Source: Undibacterium_A arcticum (GTDB taxonomy: Bacteria > Pseudomonadota > Gammaproteobacteria > Burkholderiales > Burkholderiaceae_D). Taken from it: a stretch of 64,000 bases of DNA. Positions 36,470 to 45,719 of the stretch are shown piece by piece; position 1 is the stretch's first letter, and every line of letters starts with the position of its first letter. The stretch lies in assembly GCF_042660705.1 (NCBI RefSeq), contig NZ_JBHSUQ010000001.1; one strand, written 5' to 3'. Both the position numbers and the translations under genes were made by a program. A model generated the notes under the pieces. That model did not search any database. It worked only from the letters and a program-made list of their open reading frames with translations, and was not told where the DNA came from.

Positions 36470-36808
36470 TTAAACAGCTTCCGGCCCGGTCTCGCCGGTG
36501 CGAATCCGGATCACCTGTTCGATATTCTGTACGAAGATCTTGCCGTCGCCGATCTTGCCGGTGCGTGCCGCCTTGATGATCGCTTCGACCGCGAGTTCGG
36601 CCACATTGTCATCGATCACCACCTCGATCCTGACCTTCGGCAGGAAATCGACCACATATTCGGCGCCGCGATACAACTCGGTATGACCTTTTTGGCGGCC
36701 GAAGCCCTTGACCTCGGTCACGGTCAGGCCGGTAACGTTAACTTCGGCCAAGGCTTCACGAACTTCGTCGAGCTTGAACGGTTTGATGATGGCGGTCACT
36801 TGTTTCAT
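36470..36808 (-). CDS. glnB: Nitrogen regulatory protein PII (GlnB)
   Basis: PII senses ATP/ADP and 2-oxoglutarate and controls nitrogen metabolism through NtrB, GlnE and other partners. The 112-aa sequence MKQVTAIIKPFKLDEVREAL is canonical, with the T-loop RGAEYVVDFLPK holding the uridylylated Tyr51 and the C-terminal GKIGDGKIFVQNIEQVIRIR. The family start is used. It lies 85 bp downstream of nadE on the same strand. Pairing of glnB with NAD synthetase is common in this bacterial group, which fits glutamine-dependent NAD synthesis. Confidence 0.97.
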   Translation of the reverse strand: MKQVTAIIKPFKLDEVREALAEVNVTGLTVTEVKGFGRQKGHTELYRGAEYVVDFLPKVRIEVVIDDNVAELAVEAIIKAARTGKIGDGKIFVQNIEQVIRIRTGETGPEAV

Positions 36809-36893
36809 GGAAATTCCCCTCTAGGTTGAATCTGTACAGCGTGTGTCGGCGGAGGCCCAATCGGCTTGGCCATTATTATCTGTGTCCGGCAAG

Positions 36894-38514
36894 CTATTCG
36901 CGAAACTTCGACGTAATCGGATAACGCCAGTCACGCCCGAAACCGCGATGCGTGACACGGATACCGACTGGCGACTGGCGGCGCTTGTATTCGTTGATCT
37001 TGATCAGGCGGGTCACGCGCTCCACGTCTTCCGGCCGATATCCGGCGGCCAGAATCTCGGCGATGCCCTGATTTTCTTCCATATACCTCTGCATGATCGC
37101 GTCCAGCACCTCGTAGGGCGGCAAGGAGTCCTGGTCAGTCTGATCCGGCCGCAGCTCGGCCGATGGTGCGCGGGTCAGGATACGCTCCGGGATCACCGGC
37201 GAAATCTGGTTGCGGTAAGCGCAAAGGCGGTATACCAATGTCTTGGCAATGTCCTTGATCACCGCGAAACCGCCGGCCATGTCGCCGTACAGCGTACAGT
37301 AGCCGACCGCCATCTCGCTCTTGTTGCCGGTGGTCAGTACGATAGCGCCGTGCTTGTTCGACAGCGCCATCAGGATGGTGCCCCGGATCCGGGCTTGAAT
37401 ATTTTCTTCGGTTGCGTCTTCCGGCAGGCCGGCAAAGTCGGCCGCCAGCGTAGTGCGAAACGCCTGGAAACAATCGCTGATCGGGATTTCATCATAGCGG
37501 ACGCCGACCCGCTTCACCATGTCGCGCGAATCGACCCATGAGATCTCGGCGGTGTAAGGCGACGGCATCATCACCGCCCTGACCCGGTCCGCGCCGAGCG
37601 CATCGACCGCCACCGCCAGCGTCAGCGCCGAGTCGACGCCACCGGACAGGCCGATCAGCACGCTGGGAAAACCGTTTTTGCCGATGTAATCGCGCACCCC
37701 CAACACCAGGGCCTGATATACCTGCGCCTCGATCGGCAATTCGTCGCCGAGCGCGATGCGGCGTGGTGTACCGGCGTCAAATTCGACGACCTGCAAATCC
37801 TCTTCACAATGCTTCAAGTGCGCACAAATATCGCCATCCTGGTCCATCACAAATGAATTGCCGTCAAAGATCAGCTCATCCTGACCGCCGACCAGATTCG
37901 CATACACCACCGACATGCCCTGCGCGGTCACGTTGTCGCGCATCGTGTTGAAGCGCAGATACAGCTTGTTCATGTGGTACGGCGAGCCATTCGGCACCAG
38001 CAACACCTGTGCCCCAGCGGCGCGCGCACGGGCTGGCGCGTGCGGGAACCAGGTATCTTCGCAGATATTGAGGCCGAATCTGACGCCTTTGACGTCGAAT
38101 ACCAAGGGCTGGTCCGCCGACGAAATAGCGTTTCTCGTCGAATACCGTGTCGTTCGGCAATTCGTGCTTGCAATAGGTGCCCAGCAGCTTGCCGTTGACG
38201 ATCACCGAACTGGCATTGAAGCGCTTGCCGTCGCGCAGGATCGGATGGCCGACTACCACGTGCAGGTCTCGCAGTTCGGGCAACGCGGCCAGATCCGCCA
38301 TGAGCGCGTCAAACGTGTGTGCGGTTTTTGCGTAAAATGCCTGACGCAGCAGCAAATCTTCCGGCGGATAGCCGACCAGCGACAATTCCGGCGTCAATAC
38401 GACATCGGCGCCCTGCGCTGCGGCGCGGCGGGCGTAGTCCAGGATTTTTGCGCGGTTGCCGGCGAGATCACCGACGGTACTGTTGATTTGAGCGATGGCG
38501 ACTTTGACTGTCAT
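36894..38514 (-). CDS. nadE: Glutamine-dependent NAD+ synthetase (one frame break)
   Basis: NadE makes NAD+ from nicotinic acid adenine dinucleotide, ATP and glutamine. The N-terminal nitrilase-type glutaminase has Glu in LTPELSLVGYPPEDLL, Lys in YCKHELPN and Cys in LNICEDTWFP. The C-terminal synthetase has the P-loop LIGLSGGVDSALTLA and TTGNKSEMAVGYCTLYGDMA. The frame breaks near the GGG at 38106-38108 (FVGGPA to LVFDVKG). About 540 aa results after correction. As an essential enzyme, the break is most easily read as a sequencing error. Confidence 0.95.
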
Positions 38515-38545
38515 GGCGGCGTCTTTTGTTTGAAGAATCTACTGA

Positions 38546-39703
38546 ATGAATTATCGCACGCGAATCGACTCTTCTCTGTCACAGATCGGCCAGTCCGCAT
38601 GGGATGCGCTGCTGGCCACGCAAGCCGATGCCAATCCGTTTTTGTCGTTTGCGTTTTTGCATGCGCTACACGAATCGGGCAGCGCGGCAGCGGACACCGG
38701 CTGGCAGCCGCAGTTCCTGACGCTTTGGCGCGACAGCGGCGCTGGCGAACCCGAAAGCCTGGAAGCGGCGCTGCCCTTGTATGTCAAATCCCATTCGTAT
38801 GGCGAATACGTGTTCGACTGGGCCTGGGCCGACGCCTACCAGCGCAACGGCCTCGAATACTATCCAAAACTGCTGTCGGCGATCCCGTTCACACCGGTCA
38901 GCGGCGCGCGCCTGCTGGCGCGCAACGATGCGGCACGGCGCGCGCTGATCAAGGCACTGACGGCGCTGCAACAGGGCAACGAATTTTCATCGACCCACAT
39001 CCTGTATCCACCGGAACAGGAGGCCCAAGCCTTGCAGGCGGCCGGCTTCATGCTGCGCAGCGGCGTGCAGTTCCACTGGCTCAATGCCGGCTACGCCAGC
39101 TTCGACAATTTTCTGGCGACGCTGGAACACAAGAAGCGCAAAAATATCCGCGCCGAACGGCGCAAGGTGCAACAAGCCGGGGTGTCGTTTCGGCATGTGC
39201 GCGGCTTTGATGCGACTGACGCCGACTGGCGCTTCTTTTACCGCTGCTACGCCGACACCTATGCGGCCCATCATTCGACGCCCTACCTGAACCTCGACTT
39301 CTTCCAGCGTATCGGCCGCGCCATGCCGCAGAATATCTTGTTGATCATCGCCGAGCGCGCAGGCAAGCCGATCGCTTCCTCGCTACTGATCCATACCGAC
39401 CAGGTGCTGTACGGGCGCTATTGGGGCGCGCAGGAATATCTGCCCTGCCTTCATTTCGAAACCGCCTACTATCAGCCGCTGGAATTTTGTATCGCCAACC
39501 AGATTCAATGCTTCGAAGGCGGCGCCCAGGGTGAACACAAGATGGCGCGCGGCTTTCTGCCGCAAAAGACCTGGTCGGCCCACTGGCTGGCCCATCCGGC
39601 ATTCGCCGATGCGATCGAGCGCTTCCTGGAGCGCGAAAGCGGCGGCATCGCCGCCTATATCGACGAGCTGAACGAACGCAACCCGTTCAAGAGCCGAGAC
39701 TGA
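38546..39703 (+). CDS. FemAB-related GNAT-fold acyltransferase (COG3146-like)
   Basis: A 385-aa cytoplasmic protein of the peptidoglycan-recognition / FemAB-like family. The hallmarks are DANPFLSFAFLHALHESGSA, PLYVKSHSYGEYVFDWAWAD, LEHKKRKNIRAERRKVQQAG, FEGGAQGEHKMARGFLP and a C-terminal FLERESGGIAAYIDELNERN. The family is fused or linked to GNAT-type aminoacyl transfer, but the substrate is not known for this group. It is transcribed divergently from nadE with a 31-bp gap. No signal peptide is seen. Confidence 0.82.
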   Translation: MNYRTRIDSSLSQIGQSAWDALLATQADANPFLSFAFLHALHESGSAAADTGWQPQFLTLWRDSGAGEPESLEAALPLYVKSHSYGEYVFDWAWADAYQRNGLEYYPKLLSAIPFTPVSGARLLARNDAARRALIKALTALQQGNEFSSTHILYPPEQEAQALQAAGFMLRSGVQFHWLNAGYASFDNFLATLEHKKRKNIRAERRKVQQAGVSFRHVRGFDATDADWRFFYRCYADTYAAHHSTPYLNLDFFQRIGRAMPQNILLIIAERAGKPIASSLLIHTDQVLYGRYWGAQEYLPCLHFETAYYQPLEFCIANQIQCFEGGAQGEHKMARGFLPQKTWSAHWLAHPAFADAIERFLERESGGIAAYIDELNERNPFKSRD

Positions 39704-39878
39704 ACCTTCGCATGTCTCGACCACATCCAATACTCATCCCCAGTATGGTAAAAAATGAGCCCAACTCGGCTTATTTTATTGCGGCTTTGAAAATACTCTC
39801 AAGTATTGGCCTTTACGCCCTTACCGCTGTCGATACCCAATCCCACTCATTCGTCACGCTCCGATTGGTCCCCCATCC

Positions 39879-40763
39879 ATGAAACCCACCGATATCCTGA
39901 TCGCTCTGTGCGTCGTCTGCATCTGGGGCTTCAATTTCGTCGTCATCAAGCTTGGCCTGCAGGGCTTGCCACCGATCTTGTTTACCGCATTACGCTTCGT
40001 GTTCGCCGCCCTGCCGCTGGTGTTCTTCATCAAACGCCCGCAGATCCCATGGAAGCTGCTGATCGGCTACAGCATGTTCCAGTTTGCGCTGCAGTTCACC
40101 TTGCTGTTTACCGGCATGAAGCTCGGTTTTCCGGCCGGCCTGGCGTCGCTGGTGATCCAGCTGCAGGCCTTCTTCACGATCGGGCTGGCGGTGCTGGTGC
40201 TGGGCGAGCGGCCGGTGGTCACCCAGTTGATCGGCGCACTGATCGCCTTGTGTGGCATGGCGCTGGTGGCGATGCATCTGGAAGCGAAAGCGACCGTGAT
40301 CGGTTTCTTGCTGGTGGTGGCCGGCGGCTTCTGCTGGGGCGTAGCGAATATCTTCACCAAGCGCATGATCAAGGTCAATCCGCTGGCGCTGGTGGTATGG
40401 GCCTCGTTGATCGCGTCGCCACCGCTGATCCTGGCGTCACTGCTGGTTGAGGGACCGGCGAGTTGGGTCGCCGCCGCCGCGCAGATGAACTGGTTGTCGG
40501 TCGCCACCGTGCTGTTCCAGTCGTATCCGAACACGATCCTCGGATTCGGCATCTGGTCGATGCTGATGCGCCGCTATCCCACCGCCACCATCGCTCCGTT
40601 CTCGCTGCTGGTGCCGGTGGCGGGCATGGTCAGCGCCGCGATCGTGCTGGGCGAACCGCTGCAGTGGTGGAAAATCGCGGCCGGCATGCTGGTGCTGAGC
40701 GGCCTGCTGCTGAACCAGTTCGGCGCGCGCATCGCGCTGGTCCGGCGCTGGGCGGTCAAGTGA
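39879..40763 (+). CDS. eamA: EamA-family drug/metabolite transporter
   Basis: A 294-aa inner-membrane protein with ten hydrophobic segments in two EamA repeats. Examples are ILIALCVVCIWGFNFVVIKL, PPILFTALRFVFAALPLVFF, and LVPVAGMVSAAIVLGEPLQW near the end. The closest functional relatives are exporters of O-acetylserine and cysteine, but the substrate cannot be fixed from sequence. The ATG at 39879 gives a clean first helix. It is separated from the upstream acyltransferase by 175 bp, so it probably has its own promoter. Confidence 0.87.
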   Translation: MKPTDILIALCVVCIWGFNFVVIKLGLQGLPPILFTALRFVFAALPLVFFIKRPQIPWKLLIGYSMFQFALQFTLLFTGMKLGFPAGLASLVIQLQAFFTIGLAVLVLGERPVVTQLIGALIALCGMALVAMHLEAKATVIGFLLVVAGGFCWGVANIFTKRMIKVNPLALVVWASLIASPPLILASLLVEGPASWVAAAAQMNWLSVATVLFQSYPNTILGFGIWSMLMRRYPTATIAPFSLLVPVAGMVSAAIVLGEPLQWWKIAAGMLVLSGLLLNQFGARIALVRRWAVK

Positions 40764-41021
40764 CGGGGCGGATGTGGGCTCAAACTCGGTGACAATTTGG
40801 GCTACACCCCTGAGCTTGCAACCCGTTGGCCGTCTCAGGTGAAACACCTGGGATGGAACCGGATTAAATCAATGCCGGGCGTTCTCGCCATCTCCGGGCG
40901 TTAACCGGATAACCGAATCCTGGCTGCCGTTGGACCAGCATCCAAGGTTGCCCAGCTGCATGCATAATTTCATAGATAATTTGGCGAACCCGTAAGGTCC
41001 AAACCAAGGTTCGCCCCGGGG

Positions 41022-41360
41022 TTACTTAGGCACAATCACGACGGTGTCGCCGGATGTGGTTCCTTTTGCGCCCGTGTTTCCTTTTGGACCTGTGCTACCG
41101 GTTGCGCCGGTGCCTCCGGTCGCGCCGGTGTATCCAGTTGCGCCGGTATCTCCGGTTGCGCCGGTGCCTCCGGTTGCGCCGGTGGTACCGGTCGCGCCGG
41201 TGTGACCGGTTGCGCCGGTGTATCCGGTCGCGCCGGTGTCACCGGTTGCGCCGGTGCCGCCGGCCGCGCCTTGCGGTCCGGCCGGACCCGCGGGAAGCGT
41301 AAGGCATCCACCCAATGCAAGCGTCGCCAGTACTGCTGCAAACAGTTTCGAATTCTTCAT
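41022..41360 (-). CDS. Collagen-like lipoprotein
   Basis: A 112-aa predicted lipoprotein. The signal peptide MKNSKLFAAVLATLALGGC ends in a lipobox with Cys19. After a short spacer, residues 25-102 are 26 uninterrupted Gly-X-Y triplets, nine of them in the hexapeptide form GATGxT. A ten-residue tail SGDTVVIVPK closes the protein. The DNA carries an 18-bp tandem repeat (GGCGCAACCGG-type units), so copy number could vary by slippage. Such bacterial collagen-like proteins form triple helices and are surface or membrane exposed. Function here is unknown. It is isolated between eamA and ppa. Confidence 0.85.
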   Translation of the reverse strand: MKNSKLFAAVLATLALGGCLTLPAGPAGPQGAAGGTGATGDTGATGYTGATGHTGATGTTGATGGTGATGDTGATGYTGATGGTGATGSTGPKGNTGAKGTTSGDTVVIVPK

Positions 41361-41805
41361 GGTGATTTCCTTTATGTTACTAACGAGAACTACCCACGTT
41401 ATTGTGAGCAGTCACCCAGATTTGATCAGTTTCTGGCGACAATGTTCAGCGTCGGCAGATCAGGCCATCGCTACGGCAAGGTCGCATCCGCCGCTGACCC
41501 GCACCATTAACCACGGGCGTACCTGCTGTCGGCGGGTGACGATTACCGATGAGGCTACGCGAACTGCTCGGCCGATTCAGTACGCTGGCGCACATAGCGA
41601 GGTTTATCTGCAGGGTGTATGGGGTGCGCGCGGCAGATGGCGTGCGCATCACACTGCGGGCCGCACAAGAGGGTGGCGCAAGACTACGGAAACGCTGCAG
41701 CAATATCGGGTCGCGCAGGCAAGGAGCAATGCTGGCCCCACTGTGAGCCTGCCCCATGCACAGGAAGGTTCGTACATTGGTCATTGGACATTGGCCAGGA
41801 ATAAG
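41361..41805. other. 445-bp gap between the collagen-like gene and the ppa terminator
   Basis: No convincing gene is seen. Open frames on both strands (for example minus 41446-41835) lack family resemblance, and one begins inside the terminator hairpin. No tRNA or known RNA fold was recognised. It holds the promoter of the collagen-like gene. Confidence 0.5.
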
Positions 41806-41832
41806 AAAAGGCGCACCGTGGTGCGCCTTTTT
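41806..41832 (-). terminator. Rho-independent terminator downstream of ppa
   Basis: A perfect stem AAAAGGCGCACC / GGTGCGCCTTTT flanked by A and T runs on both sides, so it can act on both strands. It begins 24 bp past the ppa stop. Confidence 0.9.
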
Positions 41833-41856
41833 CATGCATTCGTTGCAAAACCGATC

Positions 41857-42405
41857 TTAGAAGCTGGGCTTTTCAGCTGCCTTGGCATAGGCGTCCACCC
41901 CGGCCAGAATCTCGGCGCGCGCGGCATCGGGACCTTCCCAGCCTTCCACCTTGACCCATTTGTTCGGCTCCAGATCTTTGTAATGCTCAAAAAAATGCTG
42001 GATCTGACGCAGGCGCAATTCGTTCATGTCTTCCGGCTTTTGCCAGTGGCTGTAGATCGACAGGATCTTGTCGACCGGCACTGCCAGCACCTTGGCATCT
42101 TCGCCAGCCTCGTCGGTCATCTTCAGCACGCCGATCGGGCGGCAGCGCACCACCACACCGGGCAACAGCGCGAACGGTGTAATCACCAGCACGTCGACCG
42201 GATCGCCATCGCCGGCGATGGTGTGCGGCACATAACCGTAGTTGCACGGATAGTGCATCGCGGTGCTCATGAAGCGATCGACGAAAATCGCGCCGGATTC
42301 CTTGTCGACTTCATACTTGATCGGATCGGCGTTCATCGGGATCTCGATGATCACATTGAAATCGTTCGGCAGGTCGCGGCCGGAAGGGACTTTATTTAAG
42401 CTCAT
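41857..42405 (-). CDS. ppa: Inorganic pyrophosphatase (family I)
   Basis: Ppa hydrolyses pyrophosphate to drive biosynthesis. The 182-aa protein has the family I signature DGDPVDVLV with the metal-binding aspartates, plus NVIIEIPMNADPIKYEVDKE and MHYPCNYGYVPHT. The length fits the bacterial hexameric enzyme. The gene ends at a strong terminator (41806), and 121 bp separate it from hemY upstream. Confidence 0.97.
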   Translation of the reverse strand: MSLNKVPSGRDLPNDFNVIIEIPMNADPIKYEVDKESGAIFVDRFMSTAMHYPCNYGYVPHTIAGDGDPVDVLVITPFALLPGVVVRCRPIGVLKMTDEAGEDAKVLAVPVDKILSIYSHWQKPEDMNELRLRQIQHFFEHYKDLEPNKWVKVEGWEGPDAARAEILAGVDAYAKAAEKPSF

Positions 42406-42526
42406 GGTGTTTTCTCAGTTTGCTTGGAATTTTTTCGTGACGCGCAATTATAGCGATTTTCGGCCTCAAATTGCGCAGTGCAGCATAATCTCGGATCGAT
42501 GGTGGTGCTATCGTCCGTGCCCCGGC

Positions 42527-43723
42527 CTATAATATCGTGGCAAGCGCGCATTGGCGGTAGTGTGCGGCAGCTGCTTCATGCTGGTTCAGCGCATCGTGCA
42601 GTTGCGCCAACTTCAGGTGGACTTCGCGCACCGTGGCCGGCTCGATCGCATCGGACAGCGCCTGTTCCAGGTGGCGCTGCGCCTTGCCCCATAATTTTTG
42701 TTTCAGGCACAGGCTGCCCAGTGTCAGCGCCAGTTCGGCATCGGTCGGGCGCTGTCTGGACCAGACTTCGCAATGCTCGATCTGGGCCAGCAGCGCCGCC
42801 GATCCTTCGGCACCGGCCGATTCGCGATACGCCCTGACCAAGCGCTCATCCCAATCGGCAATCAGCGCTGTCTCCACGACCGTCCGCGCCTCGTCATGCA
42901 GACCGCGCGAGTTGAATGCGACTGCGGCATGGTTGGCGACAAACGGTCGGACCCGGTCTTCGGTCGGGATGGTTTGCCAGACCCGACGGATCGATTCGGC
43001 GTCGTGCTCGCGTCCTGCCAGCAAGTCCTCGTATGCCAGCTCGCGCAGGCGACGTGACAGCGCCGGATGCAGTGCGCGATGGTTGTCGAGCGACTTCACC
43101 AGACGTAGCACTTCGGTCCAGTTCTTGGCTTGCTGATTGGCTTTCAGCGCCCAGCGCAGCACATGGATGTGCCGGGTACCGCTGGCGTTCAATTCCTTGA
43201 CCGCGTCCAGCGCTTGCTCGGACTGGTGGTCGTCGACCAGCAATTCGGTTTGCGTAATCAGCCTGGCGGTTTTCAAGCTGAGGTCGGCCTGCACCTTGGA
43301 CAGCCAGCCGTCGCGCCGGTCCAGTTGCCGCATCGCATGCGCGGCGCGGGCACCGATCAATCCGGCCAGCCCGGCGTTTTCCGGCAGGTCGGTGGCGCGT
43401 TTGGCGGCCTTTTCGGCATGACCGAAACGACCTTCGAACAGCGCCTTCAAGGACTCACGCAATGCCTTGTTGCCTTCGCGCTCGCGCTTTTGCTGGCGAT
43501 AGGCGGCGACCCGCGCCGGCATTCTGCGGGTGGTGCGGACCGCACGAACCACGACATACACCAGCACGAACAGCAGGACCAGCAACAACAGGAAGAAATT
43601 GAGCGACAGGTCGACCCGGTATGGCGGGTAGAACAGCACCACGTTGCCGGGGTTGAAGCGGGCCGACACTGCGGTGCCGATGGCAGCGGCGAACAAGGCG
43701 AACAGCCAGAGAAAAATGCGCAT
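42527..43723 (-). CDS. hemY: HemY: membrane TPR protein of the hem operon
   Basis: HemY of the proteobacterial type is an inner-membrane tetratricopeptide protein in the hemCDXY operon (not the protoporphyrinogen oxidase of the same name). Two N-terminal membrane helices (MRIFLWLFALFAAAIGTAVS; LNFFLLLLVLLFVLVYVVV) precede FEGRFGHAEKAAKRATDLPE and repeated helical pairs such as LALTLGSLCLKQKLWGKAQR. The length of 398 aa is typical. It starts 24 bp after hemX. It is proposed to assist haem synthesis enzymes at the membrane. Confidence 0.94.
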   Translation of the reverse strand: MRIFLWLFALFAAAIGTAVSARFNPGNVVLFYPPYRVDLSLNFFLLLLVLLFVLVYVVVRAVRTTRRMPARVAAYRQQKREREGNKALRESLKALFEGRFGHAEKAAKRATDLPENAGLAGLIGARAAHAMRQLDRRDGWLSKVQADLSLKTARLITQTELLVDDHQSEQALDAVKELNASGTRHIHVLRWALKANQQAKNWTEVLRLVKSLDNHRALHPALSRRLRELAYEDLLAGREHDAESIRRVWQTIPTEDRVRPFVANHAAVAFNSRGLHDEARTVVETALIADWDERLVRAYRESAGAEGSAALLAQIEHCEVWSRQRPTDAELALTLGSLCLKQKLWGKAQRHLEQALSDAIEPATVREVHLKLAQLHDALNQHEAAAAHYRQCALATIL

Positions 43724-43747
43724 GGTGATTAGTTGGGATGTGACAGT

Positions 43748-44943
43748 TTAAGGCTTCGCTTTGTAGTTGCGCACCGCATTCAGGCTGTCGTTCAGCGTCG
43801 GCATCTCGATCGACAGATTGCTGGCCTGAACCTGCTTGAGCAGCGCCTGCGCCGTTTGCGTTTGTTTGGCGCGGGTGTCGAAATACTTCGAAATCGCATC
43901 CTGCGCCGCGATCATGTCGCTGCGGAACGCCGATTCGTTGCGTGACAATAGACCCAGCCGTGCGTTCAGCAGCCGCAGCTTCAGGTTCTCGCGCGCATAG
44001 TAAGCCTGCGATGGCGACAGTAACAGCGCATCCGGCGTGTCGACGGTGCGCACACGGATCAGCTGCCGAACCTCATTCCACATCTCGCTCGAGATGCTCT
44101 GCCATTTATCTTCCAGTTTGCTTTGCCAGTCCGGTGTCGACGCCTCCGCTGCGCTGGCGACCGAAGCCGGCTTGCTGCCTTTTTCTGCAGAATGCGCAGC
44201 GGCGCCTTCGGCTGGGTCGCCGGCAAGGTCGGTTTTTCATCCGACAGCAGCGGCAGCGTGTCGATCTGACTGATCACGCTATCCAGACGCAGCGCGATGC
44301 CGGTCAAATCCAGGGTCGGCAAGGCCTTCAGCTTATCGGTGTCCTTGGCGATCGCGCGCCGGATCGTGATGAATTGCGGCTTGTCCGAACGCGACAGGCT
44401 GCGGTCGGCATTTTGCAATGCGATCAGCGCGCCCTGCACGTTGCCGGCCAGTTGCAGCTGCTGGCTGGCGGTCGACAGCACTTGTTCGATCTCGGCCAGC
44501 GCCCATTCGTCGCGATTTTTCGACAGGTCCTGATATAGCTGCTCGAGCGCCAGCTGCTGGCTCTGCGCTTCCGTCTGCTTGTTTTCGAGCACGCTGACCT
44601 TGGCCTGCAGCTCCTTGTTGCCCTCCTGTACCGCCTTCGCCAGTACCTTGGTTTCGGTATTGCTGGCGTCGCCGTTCTGCAGGCGCCGCGCCATTTCTTC
44701 GCGCAGCGAGCTGATTTCGGAGCGGGACGTCCACCATTGGCCGGCCAGCAGCGCGGCCAGCACGACCACCGCCAGCATCAGCGGTTTTTGCAGGGATTGG
44801 CTCATCGGTTCATTCGATTTGATATAAGCGGGAGGATAAGCGGGCGCAGTCGGTGCGGCAGACTGCTGCGCCGGGCGGACAGCCGGGCTGATCGGCCCAT
44901 TGCTGTCGGGGGATGTTGGCGACGATGTTGGCAATTCATTCAT
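43748..44943 (-). CDS. hemX: HemX: membrane uroporphyrinogen-operon protein (one frame break)
   Basis: HemX is an inner-membrane coiled-coil protein encoded after hemD. A Pro/Ser-rich N-terminal tail precedes one membrane helix (LMLAVVVLAALLAGQWWT), a coiled coil (EISSLREEMARRLQN...LEQLYQDLSKNRDEWALAEI), then LQLAGNVQGALIALQNADRS and the C-terminal part AYYARENLKLRLLNARLGLL. The frame breaks at the T5 run 44180-44184; one A gives LRILQKKGSKPASVASAAEA and about 398 aa. The ATG at 44943 overlaps hemD by ATGA. Despite the name, no methyltransferase domain is seen. Confidence 0.93.
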
Positions 44944-45719
44944 GTGTCGGATTGTAACGCGGCAAGTAGTGATTCGTCGCCCGAAGCACTGCGCGTGATA
45001 TGTTGAAAACCCAACTGTTGCGCGGTTTCTGCAATGCGGGCGTGGGGCACGATCAATTGTTGCTGTTGCAATTTTGCCACGCTGTCGGCGCCGCAATATC
45101 GCTCCGTCATCTGGTGCAGGATGCGCAGCGCTTCGGAACTGGTCACGATCCAGTCGTTGTCGCTGTCGATCAATTGCCGCAGTTGGCGTTGCGACGCAGC
45201 GTCCAGCAGCGGCGCGGTGCGCCGATAGCCTGCTACCTGCGTCACCCGAACCCCGGCCGCGCGCAACGCATCGCCCAACAGCTCGCGCCCGTTTTCACCG
45301 CGGATGATGAGCACCTCGCGTCCGCGCAACGCGTCCAGATCGAGCACTTCCAGCAAGGATTCGGAATCGCTGCGCGCCGCGTCAACCGGCCGGTAAATGG
45401 TCGCATTGGCATCGGTCACCCCATGCGCCGCGAGCGCCAACCGGCTGCCCTCGCCGACCACCGCCAGCGCGACACCGTCCGGCCAGCGCGGCAGATGGGC
45501 GAAGCAGGCGTCAATCGCATTCGGGCTGACAAACGCGACCAGCGCATAATGCGATTGATCAGCCAGTGCGGCCAGTACGGCCTGTAGCGGCGCAGGATCG
45601 GACAATGGATGGATTTCGAGCAACGGAAATACGATCGCCTCTCGTCCCAGCGCGGCGACTTGACGCGCGAACGCACCGGCCTGCGCCAGCGGCCGCGTAA
45701 TGACGACCGGTCTAGGCAT
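44940..45719 (-). CDS. hemD: Uroporphyrinogen-III synthase HemD
   Basis: HemD cyclises hydroxymethylbilane to uroporphyrinogen III. The 259-aa two-lobed protein has VITRPLAQAGAFARQVAALG, LVAFVSPNAIDACF, LIIRGENGRELLGDALRAAG and IVTSSEALRILHQ, all typical of the diverged family. It overlaps hemC by 8 bp and hemX by 4 bp, so the three are translationally coupled. Confidence 0.94.
   Translation of the reverse strand: MPRPVVITRPLAQAGAFARQVAALGREAIVFPLLEIHPLSDPAPLQAVLAALADQSHYALVAFVSPNAIDACFAHLPRWPDGVALAVVGEGSRLALAAHGVTDANATIYRPVDAARSDSESLLEVLDLDALRGREVLIIRGENGRELLGDALRAAGVRVTQVAGYRRTAPLLDAASQRQLRQLIDSDNDWIVTSSEALRILHQMTERYCGADSVAKLQQQQLIVPHARIAETAQQLGFQHITRSASGDESLLAALQSDT

Noticed and set aside
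41085..41270. Regularly spaced 18-bp repeats that could suggest a CRISPR array
   Set aside because: The repeats are in-frame codons for GATGxT collagen triplets within a lipoprotein gene, with no unique spacers and no cas genes.
41446..41835. Minus-strand open frame of 129 codons between ppa and the collagen-like gene
   Set aside because: It starts inside the ppa terminator hairpin, has no ribosome binding site, biased composition and no recognisable domain.
42527..43723. Protoporphyrinogen oxidase for hemY
   Set aside because: There is no FAD-binding GxGxxG motif; the protein has two membrane helices and TPR-like repeats, which is the other protein carrying the HemY name.
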